Notes under the pieces: model-generated
What the model saw: the letters and a program-made list of their open reading frames with translations, nothing else
Told to the model about the DNA's origin: nothing
Database searches by the model: none
Assembly: GCA_947085325.1 (NCBI GenBank)
Contig: CAMTVY010000007.1
Location: 1 to 64,000 of the forward strand
Direction of reading: 5' to 3'
Source of the DNA: JAQBXX01 sp947085325
Lineage (GTDB): Bacteria; Pseudomonadota; Gammaproteobacteria; SURF-13
Length of the DNA stretch: 64,000 bases
Shown: in pieces, positions 17,089 to 25,901 of the stretch
How positions within the stretch are numbered: the stretch's first letter is position 1
How the letters are laid out: each line of letters opens with the position of its first letter
Position numbers and translations under genes: made by a program

Positions 17089-18015
17089 TCATGCCACCGG
17101 TGTCAGCCACTCGGGATGCTCCTTGCGCCGCCCGTGCACCTGGTCAAAATACAGCGCTTGCAGGCGCGTGGTGACCGGGCCACGGGCGCCGCTGCCGATC
17201 TTGCGCCCGTCCAGCTCCCGGATCGGTGTGACCTCCGCCGCCGTGCCGGTAAAGAAGGCTTCGTCCGCGATATACACCTCGTCGCGCGTGATGCGCTTTT
17301 CGCGCACCTCGACGCCGAGTTCCGCAGCCAGCTTGAAGATCGTGTCGCGCGTAATGCCGTCCAACGCGGAGGTCAACTCGGGCGTGCAGAGCACGCCATC
17401 GCGTACGATGAAGATATTCTCGCCGCTGCCTTCGGCCACATAGCCGTCCACGTCCAGCAGCAACGCCTCATCCACACCACAGGAGAGCGCCTCGCGCAGC
17501 GCCATCATCGAGTTCATGTAATTGCCGTTGGCCTTGGCCTTGCACATGGTGATATTGACATGATGGCGCGTGAACGATGAGGTCTTGACGCGAATGCCCT
17601 TCTCCATGCCCTCGGCGCCGAGGTACGAGCCCCACGACCAGGCGGCAACGATGGCATGCACCTTGAGATTGTCCGCGCGCAGACCCATGCCTTCCGAACC
17701 GTAAAAGCACATGGGCCGGATATAGGCAGACTTGAGACCGTTTTCGCGCACTGCCGCGCGGCAGGCGTCGGAAAGCGTTTTTTTGTCATACGGCATGGAC
17801 ATGCCCAGGATGTGCGCCGAGCGCAGCAACCGGTCGACGTGCGCCTCCAGACGGAAGATCGCCGTGCCCTGCACCGCCTCATAGGCGCGGATACCCTCAA
17901 ACACGCCCATACCGTAGTGCAGGGTATGCGTCAGCACGTGCACTTTCGCCTCGCGCCACGGCACCAGGGTGCCGTCAAACCAAATGACGCCGTCGCGGTC
18001 GTCCATCGTTGTCAT
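17089..18015 (-). CDS. ilvE: Branched-chain amino acid aminotransferase
   Basis: PLP enzyme that carries out the last step of valine, leucine and isoleucine synthesis. The 308 residues are typical. LHYGMGVFEGIRAY lies near the N-terminus, the PLP lysine is in CKAKANGNYMNSMMALREA (about residue 160), and YVAEGSGENIFIV and the LDGITRDTI segment follow. The start is supported by AAAGGAGA 5 bases upstream. It lies 33 bp downstream of glnE on the same strand, joining nitrogen regulation with transamination. Confidence 0.95.
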   Translation of the reverse strand: MTTMDDRDGVIWFDGTLVPWREAKVHVLTHTLHYGMGVFEGIRAYEAVQGTAIFRLEAHVDRLLRSAHILGMSMPYDKKTLSDACRAAVRENGLKSAYIRPMCFYGSEGMGLRADNLKVHAIVAAWSWGSYLGAEGMEKGIRVKTSSFTRHHVNITMCKAKANGNYMNSMMALREALSCGVDEALLLDVDGYVAEGSGENIFIVRDGVLCTPELTSALDGITRDTIFKLAAELGVEVREKRITRDEVYIADEAFFTGTAAEVTPIRELDGRKIGSGARGPVTTRLQALYFDQVHGRRKEHPEWLTPVA

Positions 18016-18048
18016 GCGTTCTCCTTTAAATATGTTTAGTCGGATCCG

Positions 18049-21000
18049 CTACGCTTGATCCGACCTGCCACTGCCGTCGTCATCCTCCAGCCATTCGCGC
18101 CAGAGCTGTATCACGCCGCTGCGCTGGTCAAGAAAGTCGTTTTCATCCACCTGTACTGATGCCTCTTGCAGCGCCAGGCGATGCACAGCGCCGATGTAGA
18201 CGCGCCACGCCTGCGTGAGTGTCTCTGCCTGCGCCGCCGTGATTTTTCCGGCCACCGCCAGGCACGCGAGCAGGTCGGCCATGTGCGTGCAGCGCACCAA
18301 TTCCGGCACCTCATGCGCATACAACAGAGCGGCATATTGAACCATAAATTCGATATCGGTGATACCGCCGGCACCCTGCTTGAGGTCGAAACGTCCCGCC
18401 TCAGCGCTGGCATGCGCACTACGCATGCGCGCGCGCATGGCCGCCACCTCGGTACGCAGGTCGGCGCGCGCGCGCGCACGGCCCAGAACCTCCTCCCGCA
18501 CCGCCGCGAAGCGCACAGCAATAGCCGCGTCATGGGCGGGATGCTGTGCCACCACCCGCGCACGCACCAGGGCCTGATGCTCCCATGTCCAGGCTTGCTG
18601 CCGCTGGTAATCCGCAAATGCCGTCAGGCTCGCCACCAGCAAGCCGGATGCGCCGCTAGGCCGCAAACGCGTATCCACCTCATACAATACCCCAGCCTGC
18701 GTGCGCGTGTTGAGCAAATGGATAATGCGCTGCCCGAGGCGTGCGAAAAACACGGCGTTGTCGAGCGGTTGCGGGCCCGTAGTGCGCGCCTCATCGTCGC
18801 CGCTGTCATGCAGGAAGACGAGATCAAGATCGGAGGCATAGCTCAACTCGCGCCCGCCCAGCTTGCCGTACGCTACGACCGCAAACCCGGCGCCCTTCAG
18901 CAGCCCGTTTTCCCGGTAACGCGGTGCACCATGTTTTGCCACGAGTTGCCGCCACGCCAGTCCCAGCACTGCCTGCAAAACGGCTTCCGCAATATCGGAC
19001 AGGTGTGCGCACACGGCCAGCGCGTCCGGCGCGCGCGTAATCTGGGTCGCGGCCACACGCAACATCTGCGCCTGGCGGAAGTGCCGCAGCGCGTCCATTT
19101 GCTGCTCCAGATCATGCGCGGCGACTGCCTGCAGGCTGCGCTGCAATTCCTGCGCGAGTGCCGCCCGCGCGAGCGGCGCATACAGCGTACGCGGGTCGAG
19201 CAACTCGTCCAGCAGCAGGGGTTGGCGCGCAAGCAGGGCCGCAATCCACGGGCTGGCCGCGCACAGTTGCACCACCTGCGAAAGCGCGAGCGGATGTTCG
19301 GTAAGCAGGGCCAGATATGCCGTGCGGCGTGCCACCGTCTCGACCAGGGTCAGCACGCGCGCCAAGGTGACCGATGCCTCCACTGCGGCAGGCTGCTGTG
19401 TCTGGGCCGCAATAGCGCCGAGGGCCAGCGGCAGCAACCGGTCCATGCGGCCACGCCCCTGCGCGCTGAGTGCGCGGTAGGCGTAGGCATCGCGCAACGC
19501 CGTAATACGGCGCCAGGCCTCTGCCCCATCGGCAAACCCGTGCGCGCTTAATATGCGCACTGCCTCGGTCTCGTCCGGCGGCGTAAGCCAGAGGCGCGTC
19601 AACCCGGCATCGGCTGCGTTATCAGCCGTGGCCTGCGGCGCTGCAAACACCTGCTCAAAATGGGCCTGCACCTGCGCCCGGTGCGTCATCAGCGCCTGCT
19701 CGAACGCCGCCCAGTCGCCATAACCCATGGCAAAGGCGAGCCGGGCGCGCTCGAAGTCGCTTTCCGGCAGGCGGTGCATCTGCTCGTCGGCGACCTCCTG
19801 CAGCCGATTCTCCGTCCGGCGCAGAAACTCATACGAGGCCGTCAACTCGCGCACCACCTGCTCCGGCAAATAGCCGTGCCCTGCCAGTTGCTCCAGTACC
19901 GCGAGCGTGCCACGGATTTGCAGGTCTGGGTTGCGTCCGCCGCGAATCAACTGGAACACCTGCGCGATGAATTCGATCTCGCGTATGCCGCCCGGCCCCA
20001 GCTTGATATTGTCTTCGGCACCTTTGCGCGCGGTCTCCTCCCGGATCATGCGCTTCATGTCGCGCAACGACTCGAACACGCCGAAATCAAGATAGCGCCG
20101 GTAGACGAACGGGCGCAGCGCATCAAGCAGTTGCGCGCCTGCCGTGCGATCACCGCCCACCACGCGCGCCTTGATCCATGCATAGCGCTCCCATTCGCGC
20201 CCGTGTACCTGGTAATACTCCTCCAGCGCGGCAAAACTGGCGCTGAGCGGCCCGCTGTCGCCGAACGGGCGCAGCCTGACATCGACGCGAAACACAAACC
20301 CCTGTGCGGTGGCGGAGCCGAGGGCGCTGATCAGGCGCTGGCCGAGGCGGAGGAAATATTCTTCATTACTGATGCGGCGGCGTTTGCCGCGCGTCTCGCC
20401 ATCGGCGGGATAGGCAAAGATGAGGTCGATATCCGAGGAAAAATTCAGCTCCGTCCCGCCGAGCTTGCCCATTGCGATCACCACCAGCGCCTGCGCGGCG
20501 CCTGCGGTGTCGCGTGGCGTGCCGCAGTCCTGCACCTGCCATGCGTGTAACTGCCGCAGCGCGGCATCAATGCAGGCCTCAGCCAGTGCCGAAAGCTCAT
20601 GCAGGGTTTCATCAAGCGGGGCCCAGCCCGCCAGATCGCGCCAGGCAATGCGCACCATCTCGCGCCGCCGACAGCGGCGCAGGGCTTCCTCCAGTGCCGC
20701 TTCATCGCCCACTGCAGCGAGCGCGCGCTCCAGCCCGCACGCATATTCCTGCGCGGGATACCCGCGCAGCAGATCGCCGCTCTGCAGCAGATCATGCAGC
20801 AGGTGCGGCTCCCGGATGCAGCTTTGCGCGACGAAATCGCTGCATGTCCACACCCGGTGCAACACTGCCAGCAGCTCCGGGTGCGACGGTGGCGCTACAT
20901 CCGCCGCCTGCGCCGCCTCCTGAAACTGTGACCAGCGTTGCATCGCGGCCTCGCGCAGTACCGCAGGAAACTGGTTAAAGGGATCAGAAGACGTGTACAT
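18049..21000 (-). CDS. glnE: Bifunctional glutamine synthetase adenylyltransferase/deadenylase
   Basis: Adds or removes AMP on glutamine synthetase in response to PII. The 983-residue length fits. Two nucleotidyltransferase modules are visible: the N-terminal one with LGGTELNFSSDIDLIFAY (about residue 175) for deadenylylation, and the C-terminal one with LGGRELSYASDLDLVFLHD (about 700) for adenylylation. The linker is helical. Each has its GGxE and DxD motif intact. A GlnD-type PII domain follows each module (GPGGIREIEFIAQ and GAGGITDIEFMVQ). Followed closely by ilvE. Confidence 0.95.
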   Translation of the reverse strand: MYTSSDPFNQFPAVLREAAMQRWSQFQEAAQAADVAPPSHPELLAVLHRVWTCSDFVAQSCIREPHLLHDLLQSGDLLRGYPAQEYACGLERALAAVGDEAALEEALRRCRRREMVRIAWRDLAGWAPLDETLHELSALAEACIDAALRQLHAWQVQDCGTPRDTAGAAQALVVIAMGKLGGTELNFSSDIDLIFAYPADGETRGKRRRISNEEYFLRLGQRLISALGSATAQGFVFRVDVRLRPFGDSGPLSASFAALEEYYQVHGREWERYAWIKARVVGGDRTAGAQLLDALRPFVYRRYLDFGVFESLRDMKRMIREETARKGAEDNIKLGPGGIREIEFIAQVFQLIRGGRNPDLQIRGTLAVLEQLAGHGYLPEQVVRELTASYEFLRRTENRLQEVADEQMHRLPESDFERARLAFAMGYGDWAAFEQALMTHRAQVQAHFEQVFAAPQATADNAADAGLTRLWLTPPDETEAVRILSAHGFADGAEAWRRITALRDAYAYRALSAQGRGRMDRLLPLALGAIAAQTQQPAAVEASVTLARVLTLVETVARRTAYLALLTEHPLALSQVVQLCAASPWIAALLARQPLLLDELLDPRTLYAPLARAALAQELQRSLQAVAAHDLEQQMDALRHFRQAQMLRVAATQITRAPDALAVCAHLSDIAEAVLQAVLGLAWRQLVAKHGAPRYRENGLLKGAGFAVVAYGKLGGRELSYASDLDLVFLHDSGDDEARTTGPQPLDNAVFFARLGQRIIHLLNTRTQAGVLYEVDTRLRPSGASGLLVASLTAFADYQRQQAWTWEHQALVRARVVAQHPAHDAAIAVRFAAVREEVLGRARARADLRTEVAAMRARMRSAHASAEAGRFDLKQGAGGITDIEFMVQYAALLYAHEVPELVRCTHMADLLACLAVAGKITAAQAETLTQAWRVYIGAVHRLALQEASVQVDENDFLDQRSGVIQLWREWLEDDDGSGRSDQA

Positions 21001-21025
21001 TCAGCCATCTTACCGAATCCCGCAC

Positions 21026-21054
21026 AAAAAAAAGCCCCCTCATACGGAGGGGGC
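21026..21054 (-). terminator. Rho-independent terminator of groESL
   Basis: On the minus strand GCCCCCTC and GAGGGGGC form an 8-bp GC stem with a 5-base loop, followed by eight T. It sits about 35 bp after the groEL stop, directly ahead of glnE. Confidence 0.9.
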
Positions 21055-21088
21055 CGTGAACTGCAACAGCAACAGTCCGTTTTTCGGG

Positions 21089-22714
21089 TTACATCATGCC
21101 GCCGGGATCAACCATATCCTTCGGGTCGGGCGCTGCATGCGGCAGTTCCGCGACCATGGCTTCGGTGGTAATCATCAAACCCGCGACCGATGCTGCGTTC
21201 TGCAGCGCGGTACGCGTCACCTTGGTCGGATCGAGAATACCCATGGCGATCATGTCGCCATATTCGCCGTTGGCGGCGTTGTAACCGAAATTGCCCGTGC
21301 CTTCGGCGACCTTGTTCAGCACCACGGAACCTTCCGCACCGGCGTTCTGTACGATCTGGCGCAGTGGCTCTTCCATGGCACGCAGCGCGATAGCGATACC
21401 GACATTCTGGTCTTCGTTATCACCCTTGAGCTTGCCAATGGACTTGCGCACACGCACCAGGGCCACACCGCCGCCCGGTACCACGCCTTCCTCGACCGCT
21501 GCGCGGGTGGCGTGCAATGCATCTTCCACGCGTGCCTTCTTTTCCTTCATTTCAATTTCGGAACCGGCACCGACCTTGATCACCGCAACACCGCCGGCGA
21601 GTTTCGCCACGCGTTCCTGCAATTTTTCCCGGTCGTAGTCGGTGGTCGCTTCGTCGATCTGCGCGCGAATCATCTTCACCCGCCCCTGGATGTCGGCAGA
21701 TTTGCCGGCGCCGTCGATGATGGTGGTGGTTTCCTTGGTAATGGTCACGCGCTTGGCGCTACCGAGGTCTTCGATGGTGGCCTTTTCCAGCAACAGGCCC
21801 AGATCTTCAGACACCATCTTGGCCGCAGTCAGCACGGAGAGGTCATCCTGCATCGCCTTGCGACGCTCGCCGAAGCCCGGTGCTTTCACCGCACAGCACT
21901 TCACCACGCCACGCAGGTTGTTCACCACCAGAGTCGCCAGCGCCTCACCTTCCACATCCTCGGAGATAATGAGCAGCGGACGGCCGGCCTTGGCCACGCC
22001 TTCCAGTATCGGGATCAGCTCGCGGATGTTGGAAATCTTCTTGTCGCAGATCAGGATGTAAGGGTTTTCCAGGTCGCAGGCCATGGTCTGCTGATTGTTG
22101 ACGAAGTACGGGGAGAGATAGCCGCGGTCGAACTGCATACCTTCCACCACGTCCAGTTCCATCTCGAGACCGGTGCCTTCTTCTACCGTAATAACGCCTT
22201 CCTTGCCGACCTTGCGCATCGCCTCGGCGATCTTGTCGCCGATCACCTGATCGGAATTGGCCGAAATGGAACCGACCTGGGCAATCGCCTTGTCATCGGT
22301 ACACGGCTTGGAAAGCTTCTTCAGCTCTTCCACGGCTGCCGTCACGGCCTTGTCGATACCGCGCTTCAGATCCATCGGGTTCATGCCGGAGGCGACTGCC
22401 TTCAGGCCTTCCATAAGAATGGACTGGGCAAGCACGGTCGCCGTCGTGGTGCCGTCGCCGGCGGTGTCGGAGGTACGCGAGGCGACTTCCTTCACCATCT
22501 GCGCGCCCATGTTCTCAAACTTGTCCTTGAGCTCGATACCCTTGGCCACGGACACGCCGTCCTTGGTCACTGTGGGCGAACCATAGGCCGAATCCAGTAC
22601 CACATTGCGACCGCGTGGGCCCAGGGTAACCTTCACGGCGTCGGCCAGGATGTTCACACCCCTGGCCATGCGGCTGCGCGCATCGTATCCAAATTTAACG
22701 TCTTTTGCTGGCAT
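21089..22714 (-). CDS. groEL: Chaperonin GroEL (60 kDa)
   Basis: Double-ring folding chaperone. In its 541 residues MPAKDVKFG leads into VTLGPRGRNVVLD, the ATP site GDGTTTATVLA (about residue 86), and the apical domain with SPYFVNNQQTMAC; it ends in the GGMM tail. It is preceded by GAGGAT. groES lies 49 bp upstream and both are under the CIRCE-controlled promoter; a terminator follows. The only copy in this window. Confidence 0.98.
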   Translation of the reverse strand: MPAKDVKFGYDARSRMARGVNILADAVKVTLGPRGRNVVLDSAYGSPTVTKDGVSVAKGIELKDKFENMGAQMVKEVASRTSDTAGDGTTTATVLAQSILMEGLKAVASGMNPMDLKRGIDKAVTAAVEELKKLSKPCTDDKAIAQVGSISANSDQVIGDKIAEAMRKVGKEGVITVEEGTGLEMELDVVEGMQFDRGYLSPYFVNNQQTMACDLENPYILICDKKISNIRELIPILEGVAKAGRPLLIISEDVEGEALATLVVNNLRGVVKCCAVKAPGFGERRKAMQDDLSVLTAAKMVSEDLGLLLEKATIEDLGSAKRVTITKETTTIIDGAGKSADIQGRVKMIRAQIDEATTDYDREKLQERVAKLAGGVAVIKVGAGSEIEMKEKKARVEDALHATRAAVEEGVVPGGGVALVRVRKSIGKLKGDNEDQNVGIAIALRAMEEPLRQIVQNAGAEGSVVLNKVAEGTGNFGYNAANGEYGDMIAMGILDPTKVTRTALQNAASVAGLMITTEAMVAELPHAAPDPKDMVDPGGMM

Positions 22715-22763
22715 AGCTAGAATCCTCTGTGTTTTTTAGTTCGGTTGATTTGGGCTGGTCTGA

Positions 22764-23048
22764 CTAGATGACCGCCATGATGTCGTCCTCGCGCATCACC
22801 ACGAGGTCTTTGCCATCCACTTTCACTTCCGTGCCGGAATACTTGCCAAACAGCACCGTGTCACCTACCTTGACATCGACCGGGCTGGTGTTGCCATTGT
22901 CCAGCACCTTACCCTTGCCCACAGCCACGACCTCGCCCTTGCTGGGCTTTTCGGCGGCATTGTCGGGAATTACGATACCGCCAGCGGTGGTACGATCTTC
23001 CTCCAGCCGGCTGATAACAACACGATCATGCAACGGACGAATCTTCAT
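22764..23048 (-). CDS. groES: Co-chaperonin GroES
   Basis: A 94-residue heptameric lid for GroEL. MKIRPLHDRVVISRLEEDRT, the mobile loop TAGGIVIPDNAAEKP, and LFGKYSGTEVKVDGKDLVVM are family-typical. The start at 23048 is set by AAGGAG about 8 bases upstream and by homology; the frame is open nine codons further, but those lie over the leader. First gene of the groESL operon. Confidence 0.97.
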   Translation of the reverse strand: MKIRPLHDRVVISRLEEDRTTAGGIVIPDNAAEKPSKGEVVAVGKGKVLDNGNTSPVDVKVGDTVLFGKYSGTEVKVDGKDLVVMREDDIMAVI

Positions 23049-23134
23049 CTCATATATCTCCTTGATCTTGAACAAATTATAGTGGGCTAAAGCCTGTTAT
23101 CGGCAACAACCCGGGGAATCTGGCGAAGGTGTTG

Positions 23135-23161
23135 TTAGCACTCGCCCTTGGTGAGTGCTAA
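23135..23161 (-). promoter_or_regulatory. CIRCE operator (HrcA site) of groESL
   Basis: Perfect match to the CIRCE consensus: TTAGCACTC (23135-23143), 9-bp spacer, GAGTGCTAA (23153-23161). This is the binding site of the heat-shock repressor HrcA. It covers the start region of the overlapping sigma-70 promoter, so repression by occlusion is expected. hrcA itself is not in the window. Confidence 0.95.
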
Positions 23162-23189
23162 TCATAGTGGCAAAAATCGCACAGTTCAA
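23161..23189 (-). promoter_or_regulatory. Sigma-70 promoter of groESL
   Basis: On the minus strand TTGAAC (23189-23184), 17 bases, then TATGAT (23166-23161). The -10 abuts and shares a base with the CIRCE. A second TATAAT lies at 23081-23076, nearer groES, but without a good -35 element at normal spacing. Confidence 0.7.
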
Positions 23190-23280
23190 GAGGAAATGCT
23201 CAACCGGGCCGCAAATCAAGCTGGCCGAATAGACGGGGGGCGCCAGAGTGGCTATGCTAGTCGCCCTCCCTCATCCCCAT

Positions 23281-23303
23281 CCCTTCTCCCCGAGGGCGAA
23301 GGG
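23281..23303. repeat. Imperfect REP-like palindrome
   Basis: CCCTTC (23281-23286) pairs with GAAGGG (23298-23303), with a further CCC/GGG inside after a mismatch. It is in the same CCTTCTCCCC style as 16797-16836 and lies between the groESL promoter and the tRNA gene. Confidence 0.45.
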
Positions 23304-23338
23304 GGGGGCCGAGGCGTTGCGCGCACTTTCTATTATTT

Positions 23339-23415
23339 GCGCCCTTAGCTCAGTTGGATAGAGCGTTGGGTTCCGATCCCAAAGGTCAGAGGTTCGAATC
23401 CTCTAGGGCGCGCCA
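23339..23415 (+). tRNA. tRNA-Arg (anticodon CCG)
   Basis: A 77-nt cloverleaf: acceptor GCGCCCT paired with AGGGCGC, D-stem GCTC/GAGC, anticodon stem TTGGG/CCCAA with loop TTCCGAT (anticodon CCG, reads CGG), variable AGGTC, T-arm AGAGG-TTCGAAT-CCTCT, discriminator G and an encoded CCA. All stems pair. It adjoins an AT-richer glycosyltransferase gene. I saw no repeat of its 3' end nearby that would mark an integrated element. Confidence 0.96.
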
Positions 23416-23460
23416 ATTTTCAAAATGGCTTACACTTACAAAGTATAGAACCCGCGTACC

Positions 23461-24858
23461 TTATCTGCTTTCCGCGGCCACTCCCAACCGGGCAACTGGC
23501 TGGATGCTTGAGTGATTCAGCAACCCCACGCGCACCCATGTCTGCCATTTCAGTTCTTCGCGCTTGAACAGTCGTTTCAAGCTTCGGCATAAAGCCTGGA
23601 ACTCAACAACATCGATAATATAAAAAATAATCCATGCCACTGGCGCCAGTATCAAAAGGTTTCGATGGAATCGTGACATTGGATCAAACGTTATCTGCAG
23701 AGCTATTACCAAGCTTATGAACGCAATGAAAAGCACGAGTGGAAAATAGTCGTTGGTATAAATCGTATAACCATAAAATATGGCCAACAACAGTGCTTCA
23801 GAGAGTAATGCCAACTCCGCATACACTGCCAGAGGCAGCAATAAAAATGTCAGGTATGGGTTATGCCGCTTTTCGGCACTGAAAAATAGTGTCTTGTGTT
23901 TCATGAAGGTTAATAAGCGACCGAACTTCCATCTCAACCGCTGGTTACATAACCCCATCCAGCTGGCAGGGCCTTCGGTGTAGACAACCGCATCAGCGGC
24001 ATAGCGGGCTTTATAGCCACTAGCCAGTATTCGCGTGGACATTTCAATATCTTCAGTAATAATCTTGGGGTCAAAACCGCCGAGATCCACCAGCACATTT
24101 TTACGATAGGCAGCTGCTGCACCGCCGACGATATATACTGAATTGAATATGGAGTCTGCTCGTTTAAAGTAGAACCCATAGAGATACTCCAACTGCTGCA
24201 TTACCTCAATATATTTACAGCGGTTACCAATGATGACATTGCCAGCCACTGCAGCGACATCCTTATCCGTAAACTGCTTGACGATATTAGCTATCGCCTT
24301 CATATCCATCACGCAATCTGCGTCGATCGTTACTATAATTTCACCATTAGCAATCATCACACCCTGATTTAAGGCTGTAGCTTTTCCACCATTTGGCAAG
24401 CTGAGATATTTCACTACCGTTGTTGAATGATTGCGCAACTCGTAATCTCTCACGAAACCCGTCATGATCTCATCAGTGGCATCGGTTGACCCATCATTGA
24501 TCACCATCACTTCTAGATTTTTGTACTGTGTATCCAGAACTGACTGCACGGTTTTCAATATCCCGACCTCTTCGTTCCACGCGGGGATAAGGACTGATAC
24601 CGTTAGCTCAGAAGCCCCTCCCATTGCTTCCTCACGAATTCGCCCGACCAAAGAGTAGAAAGGCGCAGCGCATAATTGGATGACATACTTGACGAAAATC
24701 GGCGCGAGCAAGAGGATGATAACCAAGCGTATGCCGTCCATCTCCTCGCTCGGCACATACTCAGTGGTGCTGCTCATATATACAACAGCGATAGGAACCG
24801 TATACAGCAGACATAGAATTACTACGTACTGCACATGTGCAGAAAATGATTGTTTCAT
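23461..24858 (-). CDS. Membrane-bound family 2 glycosyltransferase (HasA/NodC/PgaC-like)
   Basis: A 465-residue processive-type synthase. Two N-terminal membrane segments (about 8-30 and 42-66) precede a GT2 domain with VSVLIPAWNEEVGI, VTIDADCV (the DxD), ITEDIEMS (the TED general-base motif) and NQRLRWKFGR (the QxxRW motif), followed by three or four C-terminal membrane segments. All polymerase motifs are intact, so it may make a beta-linked exopolysaccharide such as an N-acetylglucosamine polymer; the product is inference. Start ATG 24858 is chosen over an upstream TTG at 24879. The gene is visibly richer in A and T than its neighbours and stands alone beside tRNA-Arg, which suggests acquisition. 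Confidence 0.85.
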   Translation of the reverse strand: MKQSFSAHVQYVVILCLLYTVPIAVVYMSSTTEYVPSEEMDGIRLVIILLLAPIFVKYVIQLCAAPFYSLVGRIREEAMGGASELTVSVLIPAWNEEVGILKTVQSVLDTQYKNLEVMVINDGSTDATDEIMTGFVRDYELRNHSTTVVKYLSLPNGGKATALNQGVMIANGEIIVTIDADCVMDMKAIANIVKQFTDKDVAAVAGNVIIGNRCKYIEVMQQLEYLYGFYFKRADSIFNSVYIVGGAAAAYRKNVLVDLGGFDPKIITEDIEMSTRILASGYKARYAADAVVYTEGPASWMGLCNQRLRWKFGRLLTFMKHKTLFFSAEKRHNPYLTFLLLPLAVYAELALLSEALLLAIFYGYTIYTNDYFPLVLFIAFISLVIALQITFDPMSRFHRNLLILAPVAWIIFYIIDVVEFQALCRSLKRLFKREELKWQTWVRVGLLNHSSIQPVARLGVAAESR

Positions 24859-25241
24859 CGGGGTTCCGGGTGCCCACAAGCCAGAATACTGCCCGAGACA
24901 GGGGCAGATATTCCCAAGGAAGGGGAGTGTTAAGTCAGAGGTGGTGTTTCAGCAATACAGTAAACTGCGGTAATTATAGCACCTTTTAAGATTAGGGAAG
25001 TGCCGACGCTAACCAAAAAGCGGGTTTACACCCGGCTGGCTGCCCTTAAGGCCTGCGGTGATGTTCACCCGTTTCCGCCTCGACTTAAAAAACCTGCATC
25101 AGACTTGTTTCCTGCCACGTCGCGCCCCAGAACAGGCTCACGTATTTCCCTGACTCCGCCATATCCCGGCGGGATAGACGGCACATACCTCTACCCCGCG
25201 ATTGGCCATACTTGGTTATCCACAGGGCGGGCCGCCAACCT
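24859..25241. other. 383-bp intergenic region with an isolated DnaA-box match
   Basis: No convincing gene. It contains a perfect DnaA box TTATCCACA at 25216-25224 just downstream of msrA, and a small hairpin GCGGGT/ACCCGG near 25019-25036. The promoter of the GT2 gene should lie in the AT-rich part near 24950-24990, but I cannot pick a clear -35/-10 pair. A 93-codon plus-strand frame here has no recognisable features. Confidence 0.5.
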
Positions 25242-25871
25242 TCATGAACTTTTGCTGCCCCAAAGCTGCTCCAGGCGTTGATCGCGGCCACAGCTGAGGC
25301 GGTAATAGTTGTAGCGTAGCGGGTTCCGCTTGTAGTAACCCTGATGATAATCCTCTGCGGGATAAAACGTTGTTGCCTGCATGATTTCGGTGACTATCGG
25401 TGCCTTGAACGACTTGGTCTTTTCGACCTCCCGCTTTGACTGCTCCACGATCTGCTTTTGCTCCGGGGTGCTGTAAAAAATGGCGCTGCGATACTGGCTG
25501 CCCCGGTCGCAAAATTGACGATCTGCGGTGGTCGGGTCAATGGTGTGCCAGAACCCGTCCGTCAGCGCCTTGTAGCTGACCTTGGCCGGGTCGTAGACCA
25601 CCTGCACGGCCTCTGTGTGGCCGGTGCCACCTGCGGACACCTCTTCGTAAGTCGGGTTCTGCGTGTGGCCACCGGTATAGCCGGAGATGGTTTCCACTAC
25701 ACCGGGGATCTTGTCAAAGTCCGACTCCACGCACCAGAAACAACCCCCGGCAAACACGGCGGTCTCGTAATGAGTGGCGGGCATGGCCGTGCCAGCTGCA
25801 TCCTGTTCTGCCAAGGCTGCGCCGGGCAAGGTAACACCGACAATCAGCGCGATAAGTAATTTACGCAACAT
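25242..25871 (-). CDS. msrA: Exported peptide-methionine (S)-S-oxide reductase MsrA
   Basis: Reduces the S-sulfoxide of methionine in proteins. The 209-residue protein has a signal peptide (LLIALIVGVTLPGAALAEQ), so it should work outside the cytoplasm. The catalytic GCFWC motif is at about residues 43-47, followed by SGYTGGHTQNPTYEEV, GHTEAVQV and FCDRGSQYRSAIF; all are MsrA signatures. It lies 30 bp after msrB on the same strand, mirroring the exported MsrA-MsrB pairing known as fused PilB in Neisseria. Confidence 0.95.
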   Translation of the reverse strand: MLRKLLIALIVGVTLPGAALAEQDAAGTAMPATHYETAVFAGGCFWCVESDFDKIPGVVETISGYTGGHTQNPTYEEVSAGGTGHTEAVQVVYDPAKVSYKALTDGFWHTIDPTTADRQFCDRGSQYRSAIFYSTPEQKQIVEQSKREVEKTKSFKAPIVTEIMQATTFYPAEDYHQGYYKRNPLRYNYYRLSCGRDQRLEQLWGSKSS

Positions 25872-25901
25872 GAGTAGGTATCCTCTGTTATCAGGCGGTG
25901 A

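Noticed and set aside
20993..22720. 575-codon frame opposite groEL
   Set aside because: Shadow of groEL; composition is His/Arg-rich as expected for antisense of a GC-rich gene.
23339..23415. tRNA-Arg as integration site of a genomic island
   Set aside because: No integrase and no repeat of the tRNA 3' end were seen; only one atypical gene follows.
25216..25224. Single perfect DnaA box near msrA as an origin
   Set aside because: One isolated 9-mer occurs by chance in genomes; there is no cluster or AT-rich unwinding region next to it.
25000..25281. 93-codon plus frame between the GT2 and msrA genes
   Set aside because: No ribosome site, no recognisable features, and it overlaps the end of msrA.
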